Positions 56,569 to 64,000 of a stretch of DNA of 64,000 nucleotides are shown here, one piece after another. Origin of the DNA: Acidobacteriota bacterium. Its GTDB lineage: Bacteria; Acidobacteriota; Blastocatellia; Pyrinomonadales; Pyrinomonadaceae. How positions within the stretch are numbered: position 1 is the stretch's first letter; each line of letters starts with the position of its first letter. Below the pieces are notes generated by a model. It was not told the DNA's origin, did no database searches, and saw nothing but the letters and a program-made list of their open reading frames with translations. Where the stretch lies: positions 248,001 through 312,000 of the forward strand of contig JADJBB010000002.1 in assembly GCA_016703965.1 (NCBI GenBank). Reading direction: 5' to 3'. The translations under genes were made by a program, and so were the position numbers.

Positions 56569-56838
56569 TTATTCCGATTCACGAAGTGAGTCAAGGCAGA
56601 CGATTATCGAGCCGTCGGCCGATTCAACGAAATGCGTTTTGCCGGCTTCGACGTCCGAGTAAATTTTCCGAGTAGAGATCCCTATCAGTTTTGCGGCATC
56701 TTCCGGGCTCAACATTTGAACCTTGCACCGACAACCGCTGCACCGGACGTAAGTGATCGGGCGGCCGCGCCGAATGGAGAAGGTCTCGTATTTTTCTACT
56801 GAAAACTCGATGGTGTGAGTTCGGGCTTCCGATTTCAT
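56569..56838 (-). CDS. Small CxxC/helix-turn-helix-like protein paired with a winged-helix regulator
   Basis: A 89-residue product: a basic strand-rich head (TIEFSVEKYETFSIRRG), CSGCRCKVQM with three cysteines suited to a metal ligand set, MLSPEDAAKLIGISTRKIYS resembling a helix-turn-helix of excisionase or MerR type, then VEAGKTHFVESADGSIIVCL and SLRESE. The same layout in the broken gene at 4202 identifies a paralogous pair. Small proteins of this type seem to be common in Acidobacteria, with no role known to me. It is divergent from the winged-helix/TPR regulator with 112 bp between them. It may be a partner or modulator of that regulator. Confidence 0.72.
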   Translation of the reverse strand: MKSEARTHTIEFSVEKYETFSIRRGRPITYVRCSGCRCKVQMLSPEDAAKLIGISTRKIYSDVEAGKTHFVESADGSIIVCLDSLRESE

Positions 56839-56950
56839 ATTGCTTTTTTCTGCGTACCTAGACTAAAATCCTTGAAAAGCAAAAATTAACCCGGCAGGTC
56901 TCAGAAAATCCTTCTAATAATCGGAAATTTTCCCGAAATTCCTGAAGCCC
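56839..56950. promoter_or_regulatory. Divergent spacer with repeated AAAATCCTT
   Basis: AAAATCCTT occurs at 56865-56873 and 56905-56913, and GGAAATTTTCC, a near palindrome, at about 56923. The core AAATCC is shared with the three 11-bp iterons before the other regulator (4111-4143). The repeats are candidate sites for the two related winged-helix proteins. Confidence 0.4.
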
Positions 56951-58429
56951 GTGACAGATCGACCCCCAAACCGCTTTTATGAGTTCGATATGTTTCGCAT
57001 CGATCTCGAAGAGCGTCAATTGCTGCGCAATGGCCGTCGCGTTCAGCTAACGCCAAAGATTTTCGACATCCTGCTTACCCTCGTTGAAAACCATGGTCAT
57101 ACGGTCGGCAAGAACGAACTGATGGACCGTGTTTGGGCTGATGCGTTCGTCGAGGAGGGCAATCTGAACAGGAACATCTCGACGTTGCGAAAGCTGCTCG
57201 GCGAGGATGGAGCACGATTTATCAAGACAGTGCCAAAGCGCGGCTATCGATTCGATCCCGAGGTCCGTGAGATCGAGGAACACGAAGACTCATTCTTTGT
57301 CGAGAAACGAACAAACTATCGCGTCTCGCTTCAGGATCGATCAGAGACGGAAACGAAAGGCGTATCGTTACGGTTAAAACTTGCAGGTGGATTGGTGATA
57401 ATCCTGGTTGCTGTCATTAGTTGGTGCGTTCTGCGTCCGGCGGCGAGCGATGCAAATTCGGTGATCGCCGCCGGGAAGCAGTTGACGGCAAACCAGGAAG
57501 CTTTAGAACTTTATAATAGAGGCAGGGAATTGTGGCGAGATCGTTCGGTTGAGGGGCTCCATCAAGCGACGATCGATCTCGAGAGAGCCGTGATGCTTGA
57601 CCCTGAATTCGCTCAAGCATACGCTGCCTTAGCGGACGCGTACGTTTTTGATGTGATCCACTGGAAAAAGGCAGAGGCCACGGCGAACGAAGCCATCCGT
57701 CGAGACCCGATACTTGGTCAGCCGTATGCGACTATCGGGTTTGTCCGAATGTATTGGGAACAGAAACTTGGCGAGGCCGATCCGTATTTCAAGCAAGCGG
57801 TACTGGTCGATCCAACCTACGCGACCGGCCATCAATGGTACGCTTTGAATTTAGTGGCCCGCCGTTCGGGCGGTTCCGCACTTGCGGAGATAAAGCGCGC
57901 CGTCGAGCTGGAACCGAACTCTGCTGCGATCAACGCCGATATGTGCCAGATCCTATACTTCTCCCGAAAATACGACCTCGCTGTTGACCAGTGTAAGAAA
58001 ACACTTGAGATCGATCCAAATTTTCTTGCCGGTCACCAGCATCTCTACGAGATCTACACTGCCAAACAAATGTATGATGAGGCGGTCGAAGAATACTTTA
58101 AGGTTGAAGAACTATACATGACGACCGGTACATATCCGGAGCAACTCGAGAAGTTACGGATTGCGTACGCGTCAGGCGGGATCCGGGAGTTTTGGAAGGA
58201 GCGAATCAAAATTCTCGAGCAACCCGGGTCGGCTCCGGCCTATTTGCTTGGCAGGTATTACGCTCGGCTCGGCGACGTTCAAGAAGCTCTCCGATGGTTC
58301 AAAAAATCTGCCGAAAAAAAGGAGTTTGATTTTATTTTCTTTGCTGCCGATCCGGCGAATCATGAACTCCTTATCCGTCCGCAGGCTCAGGCATTGATAG
58401 TCGATCATTTGGGCCTGCGCCCGAATTGA
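56951..58429 (+). CDS. Membrane-anchored winged-helix regulator with TPR sensor domain
   Basis: The 492-residue product starts at GTG. Residues about 10-105 form a PhoB-type winged helix (FDMFRIDLEERQLLRNGRRV, NLNRNISTLRKLLGED, TVPKRGYRFDPEV). A transmembrane helix lies at about 143-161. The outer part contains TPR units (ALELYNRGRELWRDRS, ALADAYVFDVIHWKKAEATA, AQAYAALADAYVFD, AADPANHELLIRP). It is a one-component regulator like the protein at 2.9 kb, with a different periplasmic domain. The pairing with the small CxxC gene is shared. The TPRs could bind a peptide or protein signal. Confidence 0.87.
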   Translation: MTDRPPNRFYEFDMFRIDLEERQLLRNGRRVQLTPKIFDILLTLVENHGHTVGKNELMDRVWADAFVEEGNLNRNISTLRKLLGEDGARFIKTVPKRGYRFDPEVREIEEHEDSFFVEKRTNYRVSLQDRSETETKGVSLRLKLAGGLVIILVAVISWCVLRPAASDANSVIAAGKQLTANQEALELYNRGRELWRDRSVEGLHQATIDLERAVMLDPEFAQAYAALADAYVFDVIHWKKAEATANEAIRRDPILGQPYATIGFVRMYWEQKLGEADPYFKQAVLVDPTYATGHQWYALNLVARRSGGSALAEIKRAVELEPNSAAINADMCQILYFSRKYDLAVDQCKKTLEIDPNFLAGHQHLYEIYTAKQMYDEAVEEYFKVEELYMTTGTYPEQLEKLRIAYASGGIREFWKERIKILEQPGSAPAYLLGRYYARLGDVQEALRWFKKSAEKKEFDFIFFAADPANHELLIRPQAQALIVDHLGLRPN

Positions 58430-58588
58430 GCCCCGAAAAGGAAATCTCATCGAAAAACTGCTTTACCTTTCGGCAAAATGGGCATAGTATTTTTCATAAG
58501 GTCAAGCAACCATTTAGCTGTGGTCGGTCATCATAGCGTGAGACTTAGTTCTACAATCCGACGTGAACCTTATTTTTAGGGAGTAATT

Positions 58589-59254
58589 ATGGATCCACAC
58601 TCGGTAGCGATGGATAGCGGGCAGTTCGTTGTTAGCGGCGAGCAGTTTGCCGTCGACGGTGCTCAGATCGCAGTTTCACAGCCTGTTGCGGATGTTTCGT
58701 TCGATTCTTCGGCGACCGATATAGAACTTTGCCGCCTCGCGGCGGATGGGAATATCGCGGCTTTTGAGCTTATTTACGAACGTTATCATCGCCGTACATA
58801 TTCGCTGTGCCTTCGTATGACGTCGAGCCAGACCGAGGCCGAAGATCTGACACAGGAAGTTTTTATTCAGCTGTTCCGCAAGATCGGAAGTTTTCGCGGC
58901 GATTCCGCATTCTCGACCTGGCTGCATCGTTTGACGGTGAATCAGGTTCTTATGCATTTCCGCCGTCGCAGCGTTAAGAACGAACGCACGTCAGAAGACG
59001 GCGAGATGCCGGAACAGGTCGTTTCGGGCTCGACAAATCCGAACAGGATGCAGATCGTCGACCGTATCGCGCTGAAAAACGCCATTGCCGAACTGCCTAA
59101 CGGCTATCGCAATGTATTCGTTCTGCACGATGTCGAGGGCTTTGAACACGAAGAAGTCGCTCGCAAGATGGGCATCTCGGTCGGCACTTCTAAATCGCAG
59201 CTTCACAAGGCAAGGCTTAAACTTCGCGGGCTTTTGATCAAGCAGCAGGGATAA
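58589..59254 (+). CDS. ECF-type RNA polymerase sigma factor
   Basis: A 221-residue product. The first 40 residues are an extra polar tail; sigma region 2 begins near ATDIELCRLAADGNIAAFEL and contains TEAEDLTQEVFIQLFRKIGS, DSAFSTWLHRLTVNQVLMHF; region 4 has IAELPNGYRNVFVLHDVEGF, then HEEVARKMGISVGTSKSQLH, the expected helix-turn-helix. It is followed by a zinc-finger anti-sigma factor gene and two DUF4097-like genes, forming an envelope-stress-type unit. A hairpin with T6 lies between sigma and anti-sigma and may limit the latter. Confidence 0.95.
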   Translation: MDPHSVAMDSGQFVVSGEQFAVDGAQIAVSQPVADVSFDSSATDIELCRLAADGNIAAFELIYERYHRRTYSLCLRMTSSQTEAEDLTQEVFIQLFRKIGSFRGDSAFSTWLHRLTVNQVLMHFRRRSVKNERTSEDGEMPEQVVSGSTNPNRMQIVDRIALKNAIAELPNGYRNVFVLHDVEGFEHEEVARKMGISVGTSKSQLHKARLKLRGLLIKQQG

Positions 59255-59275
59255 TAGTGGAGCACAACCCTAAGG

Positions 59276-59308
59276 ACACGAACACTGGAAACGCTGTTCG
59301 TGTTTTTT
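59276..59308 (+). terminator. Terminator-like hairpin between sigma and anti-sigma genes
   Basis: ACACGAACA and TGTTCGTGT form a perfect 9-bp stem with a 10-nt loop and T6. It could attenuate transcription into the anti-sigma gene. The CACGAA core also marks dispersed palindromes in this window. Confidence 0.75.
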
Positions 59309-59400
59309 GTGCCAAAATATCAGTCAACAGGGCAACTTTATTGGGTGTTGGTTAATCTATTAGGTTTGAATACTTGAGGCGGGCGACCCTTTCGTTCCAT

Positions 59401-60129
59401 ATGAATTGCGACAAGTGTAAAGATCTGATCGGTGCCTTTATGGACAACGAGCTTGACGAGAGTCAGGCGGCCGACGTGCGAATGCACCTGGCAGTTTGTG
59501 CCGAATGTGCGCTCGTTTGTGAAGATCTTTCGTCGATACTCGATGTTTGTGCCAATGAAGCGGCCAGCGAGGTCGTGCCGCCGAATTCGCAAGCTCTGTG
59601 GTGCCGCATCAACAATATTATTGAAACAGAAGCAAAAGCAAAGGCCGCACCGCCGGCTCTGCCGGAACCGCCGAAAGGGCGTTTTTGGCAGCTTTCTTTC
59701 ATGCAGTTGTCGGCGGCCGTCATTTGCGTAGGCGTGATCAGTTCGCTGCTGACGATAGTAGCGATAAGGAATTATACTCAGCCTGCGACCGACGATTTTA
59801 CGACGCGGTCGAAAGCTAACCAGACGACTTTTGAAAAAGTATTAAGCCGTGTCGGGTTGATGGAAACACCGCAGCAGGCTCGCGAAACTCGGCTCAAGGA
59901 ACAGCAGGCGGCCATCGAATATTGGAATGCACGCGTCCAGAGCCGACGTGAACAGTGGAACCGTACGACCCGAGATGCATTCGATCGCAATCTGCAGGTG
60001 ATCAACGAATCAGTCCACGAATACACTACGATCCTGCAGCAGGACCCGGAGGATGAACTTTCCGGCGAAATGCTCGATGCGGTAATGACTGATAAGATGA
60101 ATTTGCTGCGCGATTTTGCAGACCTTTAG
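59401..60129 (+). CDS. Zinc-finger (ZAS/HC2-type) anti-sigma factor
   Basis: I start at ATG 59401 (MNCDKCKDLIGAFMDNELDE); nine codons upstream are open but lack the family pattern. The 242-residue product has the ZAS zinc motif (CDKC, then HLAVCAEC) and a transmembrane segment near about 105-127 (LSAAVICVGVISSLLTIVAI), with a long periplasmic helical tail rich in Arg/Glu/Gln (QARETRLKEQQAAIEYWNAR). Membrane-bound anti-sigma factors hold the ECF sigma until a stress signal. It follows the sigma gene (147 bp). Confidence 0.88.
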   Translation: MNCDKCKDLIGAFMDNELDESQAADVRMHLAVCAECALVCEDLSSILDVCANEAASEVVPPNSQALWCRINNIIETEAKAKAAPPALPEPPKGRFWQLSFMQLSAAVICVGVISSLLTIVAIRNYTQPATDDFTTRSKANQTTFEKVLSRVGLMETPQQARETRLKEQQAAIEYWNARVQSRREQWNRTTRDAFDRNLQVINESVHEYTTILQQDPEDELSGEMLDAVMTDKMNLLRDFADL

Positions 60130-60135
60130 TTTTAA

Positions 60136-60909
60136 GTGATGTTGTTCAGAGTTTTTAAAAAAATCGGACGGAAAGGTCCGGCGAAAACTACGATGCTTCT
60201 GGCCGTAGTTTTTTTCTTGTCTGTTTTTGCTGGTGAAAGCTACGCCCAAAAGCGGTTCGCCCGCGTTTATCCTGCCGGCCAGGATATTCGCCTTGTCCTG
60301 ATCAATAAGACCGGAACTGTCACAGTCGAAGGCTGGAATCGGCCAGAGGTTTCCATTGTAGCTTCCATGGAAGCTCCAGCCGCAAATATCGCTCCCCAGA
60401 GCCTGAGCGGAGTTATCGATATCAATCTGCTTCGTGATAATCAGGGACGTGACACGGGGAATGTGAATTTCAACATCAGAGTTCCCTACAACTCCAAGGT
60501 CGACATCGAAACCCGTATCGGGAACCTCCAGGTCTCAAACGTTCGCAGCGGCCTGGTACGAGCCCACATCACAAGCGAAGGTGATATTACGCTGACGAAC
60601 ATATACGCCACGGCGGTCTCAGCTGAGAACACGATGGGCGATATCTTCTTCGACGGTGAGATACAGGAAGATGGCAAATACCGTTTTGCATCAATGAAAG
60701 GTACCATCAATCTCCGCATCCCATTCACCTCGTCATTCAAACTCGTCGCAACGGCACCCTCCTCACGGAACATCTCTCTCGGCAGCTTCGATAACGCCAA
60801 CCTCAACCGCGTCAGTGACGGCCGCCGGGTCATTGGAACCTTCGGCAGCGGCAGTGCAACCCTGACTGTCACCAATCAGCGTGGCGGGATCGGTTTCTTT
60901 AGCCGATGA
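60136..60909 (+). CDS. Secreted DUF4097-like beta-helix protein, copy 1
   Basis: A 257-residue product that begins at GTG 60136 or ATG 60139. A signal peptide (TTMLLAVVFFLSVFAGESYA, cleavage after YAQ) is followed by a beta-type repeat (LINKTGTVTVEGWNRPEVSI, IETRIGNLQVSNVRSGLVRA, ENTMGDIFFDGEIQEDGKYR, SLGSFDNANLNRV). DUF4097-type proteins form beta-helices and are of unknown role, though often linked with sigma/anti-sigma units. It lies 6 bp after the anti-sigma stop, so it is in the same transcript. Confidence 0.75.
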   Translation: MMLFRVFKKIGRKGPAKTTMLLAVVFFLSVFAGESYAQKRFARVYPAGQDIRLVLINKTGTVTVEGWNRPEVSIVASMEAPAANIAPQSLSGVIDINLLRDNQGRDTGNVNFNIRVPYNSKVDIETRIGNLQVSNVRSGLVRAHITSEGDITLTNIYATAVSAENTMGDIFFDGEIQEDGKYRFASMKGTINLRIPFTSSFKLVATAPSSRNISLGSFDNANLNRVSDGRRVIGTFGSGSATLTVTNQRGGIGFFSR

Positions 60910-60991
60910 TGGCCGGTCGAATTTTGTTGACCCTTTAACACCGCAGGCCATATCATAGTTGTGGTAGTACTCTCCGCACCCATCAAATCAA

Positions 60992-61846
60992 ATGAAAAAC
61001 ATAATATCCTTGCTTTTAGGGCTTTTCGTTGTAATGGCGTTTTCCATCGCAGGTTTCGGCCAGGCTCCGAACATGGTGAAACGCACCACAACGAAAACCG
61101 ATCGTTTTGATTTCGGCTCCGGCGGCACCGTAGTTATCAATGGAGCTCCGAGCGGCTCGATCAAGGTGCAGGGCTGGGCGAAGAATGAGATCGAGATCAC
61201 GGCTGTGATCGAAGTTCAGGCGGCAAACGAGGCTGACTTGGCAAGGATCGCTGAGGTTACCGGCTTTATTACTGATGAGAGTGCGATCCGGACGAGCGTC
61301 ATCACGGTTGGCGTTCACAACAAATTCGGCCTGAAGAAACTGCCCAAGAATTTTCCAAAACAGCTGATCGGCCTGCCCTTTACGCTCAACTACGTCATAT
61401 CGGTCCCGCGGTATTCCGATCTTGAAATAGATGGCGGAAAAGGGGATCTCTCGATCGCGGGTGTCGAGGGCTCGATCCGTGCGAACTTCATTGAATCAAA
61501 GGCGAATGTTGAGATTATCGCCGGAAACACGACTCTGATCATCGGCACGGGAACACTTGATGTAGCGTTCGGCGTTCGAGGTTGGCGCGGACGATACACT
61601 GATGTCCAGGTTGCCGCCGGGGACCTGAACGTGAAGTTCCCGTCAAACATGAGTGCTGAGATCGATGCCACGATCCTGCGGACCGGAATGATCGAAAATC
61701 ATATTCCTGACCTTAAACCGCGCGATCGAAAGGTTCCCTTTACCGACAAGTCGATCATTGCCAAGGCCGGTGTCGGCGGAGCACCGCTTAAATTTGTAGT
61801 CGGAGTCGGGAATATGAAATTGGACAGGCTTGTGACGCCGCTCTGA
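60992..61846 (+). CDS. Secreted DUF4097-like beta-helix protein, copy 2
   Basis: A 284-residue product with a signal peptide (MKNIISLLLGLFVVMAFSIA, cleavage after FGQ), and beta repeats (GGTVVINGAPSGSIKVQGWA, YVISVPRYSDLEIDGGKGDL, VEGSIRANFIESKANVEII). It shares the VxVxGW(N/A)xxE start (TVEGWNRPE, KVQGWAKNE) with the gene just upstream, so the two are probably related by duplication. Both may be targets of the ECF sigma factor. A strong terminator follows. Confidence 0.72.
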   Translation: MKNIISLLLGLFVVMAFSIAGFGQAPNMVKRTTTKTDRFDFGSGGTVVINGAPSGSIKVQGWAKNEIEITAVIEVQAANEADLARIAEVTGFITDESAIRTSVITVGVHNKFGLKKLPKNFPKQLIGLPFTLNYVISVPRYSDLEIDGGKGDLSIAGVEGSIRANFIESKANVEIIAGNTTLIIGTGTLDVAFGVRGWRGRYTDVQVAAGDLNVKFPSNMSAEIDATILRTGMIENHIPDLKPRDRKVPFTDKSIIAKAGVGGAPLKFVVGVGNMKLDRLVTPL

Positions 61847-61906
61847 AAAATAAAGTAGCAAAGATCGAGAGTCTTACACCCGACACAGGTGGTTATGACT
61901 TTTTTT

Positions 61907-61944
61907 AGGTGGTAAACTACCAAGGTTTATCACCTTTTTTTTTT
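61907..61944 (+). terminator. Rho-independent terminator of the sigma/anti-sigma/DUF4097 cluster
   Basis: AGGTGGTAAAC pairs with GTTTATCACCT (one G-T wobble) around a TACCAAG loop, followed by T10. It ends the cluster before dcd. Confidence 0.9.
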
Positions 61945-61984
61945 GAATTAGACCGACGGCCGTTGGGTGCCCGTCGCTGAAATT

Positions 61985-62578
61985 ATGACAATAAAATCAG
62001 ATATCTGGCTGCGTAAAATGGCGGAGGAAGAGAATATGATCACGCCATTTCTGCCGCAGCTTGTGCGCGAGGCAGACGGCAAGCGGATCATCTCGGCGGG
62101 CTGTTCGAGCTATGGATATGATATGCGTCTGGCGGACGATGGCTTCCGCATCTTCTCGTCGGTCCACGCAAAAGAGATCGATCCAAAACGATTTGACGAG
62201 CAGTTTTCCCTTATCGAGCCTCAGGTGCATGAGGCTGAGGATGGTGCTAAATACTATCTCCTTCCGCCTCATCATTACGGCCTCGGTGTCACGGTCGAGA
62301 CATTCAAAATGCCGCGAAATGTCACCGGTGTCGCCCTCGGCAAATCAACCTACGCCCGCGCCGGGCTGCTCGTAAATACGACGCCGCTCGAAGCCGGCTG
62401 GACCGGACGCCTGGTCGTTGAGATCGCAAATCTGGCTAATCTGCCGCTGCGTGTCTACATCAACGAAGGTATCGGCCAGATTTTATTTTTCGAATCGGAC
62501 GAAGACTGCGGCGTAAGTTACGAAGACCGCGGCGGCAAATATCAGGGGCAAACGGGGTTAACTTTCGCAAAGGTGTAA
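61985..62578 (+). CDS. dcd: dCTP deaminase
   Basis: I start at ATG 61985 (MTIKSDIWLRKMAEEENM); an in-frame GTG lies six codons upstream. The 197-residue product has the Dcd motifs: ISAGCSSYGYDMRLADDGFR, VALGKSTYARAGLLVNTTPL, EAGWTGRLVVEIANLANLPL and, near the end, QGQTGLT. It makes dUTP from dCTP for dTMP synthesis. Of the two classes (dCTP deaminase versus the bifunctional DCD-DUT), the sequence lets me name only the former. It is transcribed by itself or with the peptidase gene 56 bp downstream. Confidence 0.94.
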   Translation: MTIKSDIWLRKMAEEENMITPFLPQLVREADGKRIISAGCSSYGYDMRLADDGFRIFSSVHAKEIDPKRFDEQFSLIEPQVHEAEDGAKYYLLPPHHYGLGVTVETFKMPRNVTGVALGKSTYARAGLLVNTTPLEAGWTGRLVVEIANLANLPLRVYINEGIGQILFFESDEDCGVSYEDRGGKYQGQTGLTFAKV

Positions 62579-62633
62579 CCTGCGCCTTTTGTATGAATCT
62601 CGGTAAAGAACGAGATGCAGATACTATTTAAAT

Positions 62634-63809
62634 ATGCGGCTAGCTCAAAAGATCGTTATTGCTGCGGCTTTAGTGTTTCTATATGCTGCGTCAGGATCTG
62701 CTCAGGAGACGCGACCACGCGTTCGCGATACTGGTATTAAGATCGGCATTCTTCCCACCGGGCCGCTTAACGCGATCACGGATGTTGCCGGTGTCAGCAT
62801 CGGACAGACGACGATCGTTCGGGGCGATAACGTGCGGACGGGCGTGACCGCGATACTGCCGCATTCGGGCAATCTGTTTCAGGAGAAAGTTCCGGGAGCA
62901 GTTTACGTTGGCAACGGTTTTGGCAAACTCGCGGGTTCGACGCAGGTCAATGAGCTTGGCGAGATCGAGACGCCGATCCTGTTGACCTCGACCCTTTCGG
63001 TTCCAAAAACCGCTGATTTCCTGATCGACTACATGCTCGCTCTGCCCGGCAATCAGGAGGTGCGATCGATCAATCCACTGGTCGCTGAGACGAATGACGG
63101 CGGGCTGAATGACATTCGCAGCCGTCCGATCGCGAGGGAGGACGTATTTGCCGCACTGAAGAACGCAAAAATCGGTTCGGTCGACGAAGGCTCCGTCGGT
63201 GCCGGAACGGGAACCGTCGCGTTCGGCTGGAAGGGAGGAATCGGGACCTCGTCGCGAAAGCTGCCGCAATCGCTCGGCGGATACACGCTCGGAGTACTTG
63301 TTCAGACAAATTTTGGCGGCGTCCTCAGCGTTGACGGCGTGCCCGTCGGTCAGGAATTAGGCAGGTATTATTTGAAAGAGGCAGTTTCTGAGCAGTCGGC
63401 CGTTCCGCCCTCTTACGCAGCCGGTTCTGACAGAGCGGATGGGTCGATCATCATCATTGTGGCGACCGACGCGCCACTCGATCATCGGCTTTTAAGACGA
63501 CTTGCCGAGCGAACCATGTCCGGCCTCGCCCGAACCGGTTCATCGATGACCAACGGCAGCGGCGATTATGCGATAGCATTTTCTACCCAGAACCGCATCA
63601 AAGCTTCGGACCCAAAGCGCTCGATCACGGTCCTCGGAAATGACGCAATGTCACCGCTCTTCCAAGCCGCGATCGAGGCAACGGAGGAGGCGATACTCAA
63701 TTCGTTATTCAAGGCGACAACGGTCACCGGCAACGGCCGCACGATCGACGCCTTGCCGCTCGACAAGGTTAAAGAGATCCTGAAACGCTACGGACGTATA
63801 TCCAAATAA
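62634..63809 (+). CDS. P1-family (DmpA-like) peptidase
   Basis: The 391-residue product has a signal peptide (MRLAQKIVIAAALVFLYAAS, cleavage after GSAQ) and the DmpA/BapA pattern: GPLNAITDVAGVSIGQTTI, VGNGFGKLAGSTQVNELGEI, ETPILLTSTLSV, NDGGLNDIRSRPI, VGAGTGTVAFGWKGGIGTSS, and DGSIIIIVATDAPLDHRLL. Family members are autoprocessed aminopeptidases, and the Gly-Ser in DGSIIII is the likely cleavage site with Ser as the N-terminal nucleophile (inference). It acts in the periplasm on L-amino-acid amides or beta-peptides. Confidence 0.92.
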   Translation: MRLAQKIVIAAALVFLYAASGSAQETRPRVRDTGIKIGILPTGPLNAITDVAGVSIGQTTIVRGDNVRTGVTAILPHSGNLFQEKVPGAVYVGNGFGKLAGSTQVNELGEIETPILLTSTLSVPKTADFLIDYMLALPGNQEVRSINPLVAETNDGGLNDIRSRPIAREDVFAALKNAKIGSVDEGSVGAGTGTVAFGWKGGIGTSSRKLPQSLGGYTLGVLVQTNFGGVLSVDGVPVGQELGRYYLKEAVSEQSAVPPSYAAGSDRADGSIIIIVATDAPLDHRLLRRLAERTMSGLARTGSSMTNGSGDYAIAFSTQNRIKASDPKRSITVLGNDAMSPLFQAAIEATEEAILNSLFKATTVTGNGRTIDALPLDKVKEILKRYGRISK

Positions 63810-63846
63810 AAAAGAGAATGCATGAAAAGTCAGAATAAGAAGAAGA

Positions 63847-63920
63847 TAACCACGAAATAATACTAAAAAGATCAAAAAATATTTCATTTTTGTGTTCTTT
63901 TTGGCGTTATTTCGTGGTTA
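63847..63920. repeat. Long palindrome with ACCACGAAATAA arms
   Basis: A perfect 14-bp inverted repeat, TAACCACGAAATAA and its complement, about 46 nt apart, with a further imperfect pairing inside (CTAAAAAGA with TCTTTTTGG). It lies 38 bp after the peptidase stop. It belongs with the other CACGAA palindromes in the window. Confidence 0.7.
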
Positions 63921-64000
63921 CTCTCCTATTGTCCTTACTTCTCAGTCATCCTCTATGATCAGAAAAAAAATTAAGCTACACCGTTCCGTCGTCCGTTCCG

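Overview
The window is a stretch of bacterial chromosome with about 55 protein-coding genes on both strands, one tRNA gene, one clear riboswitch and many short palindromic repeats. No rRNA, CRISPR array, phage block or intact insertion sequence is visible. The gene content points to Acidobacteriota, probably class Blastocatellia (inference): PhoB-type winged-helix domains fused to a membrane segment and TPRs, very large secreted proteins with MBG/HYR/(PT)n repeats and a shared C-terminal carboxypeptidase-regulatory-like domain, a Bacillus-type sdhCAB, egtBD, and many lone metabolic genes in short operons.

Layout. 1-2.8 kb: end of glmU and glmS (UDP-GlcNAc precursor supply). 2.9-6.6 kb: a winged-helix membrane regulator, a nonsense-broken small CxxC gene, and three secreted or membrane genes, two of which share a charged coiled-coil repeat; this part is AT-rich and carries duplicated leader DNA and homopolymer tracts. 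6.6-13 kb: quinone reductase, a homocysteine methyltransferase/MTHFR gene behind a SAM-II riboswitch, a SUKH gene, a secreted protein, mutM and a sugar nucleotidyltransferase. 13-18 kb: a TPR protein and an 833-residue secreted protein made of 26-residue repeats. 18-22.6 kb: a thiE-thiD operon, an outer-membrane protein, a chlorite-dismutase/HemQ-family gene, acyP, apt and tRNA-Arg(CCT). 23-28 kb: a 1682-residue secreted metalloprotease-like protein. 28-36 kb: ispH, a double-GNAT gene, a helicase lacking its N-terminal half, a Tat-exported amidase, coaX, vanW, and birA broken by an amber codon. 36-43 kb: egtD, egtB, a small RBS-backed gene and sdhCAB facing a LysR regulator. 44-53.6 kb: HD-GYP and STAS signalling genes, an inositol-phosphatase-family gene, HtrA, DUF5658, a PIN gene, a frameshifted TPR/retropepsin gene and an Ogg2-type glycosylase, with two copies of a 182-bp MITE. 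53.7-62 kb: a (PT)n-rich secreted protein, a second small-CxxC/winged-helix divergent pair, and an ECF sigma/anti-sigma/two DUF4097-like gene cluster. 62-64 kb: dcd and a P1-family peptidase.

Most notable: (1) the SAM-II aptamer with an adjacent terminator and a plausible antiterminator; (2) a gene pairing seen twice, a membrane-bound PhoB-type regulator divergent from an approximately 89-codon CxxC protein; (3) three open lesions (TAA at 4352, TAG at 35582, a -1 shift at an A5 tract at 52229) that are decay, recoding or base-calling errors; (4) a matching C-terminal domain on two giant secreted proteins; (5) several classes of interspersed hairpin elements, including GTRA-loop REPs and a two-copy MITE.
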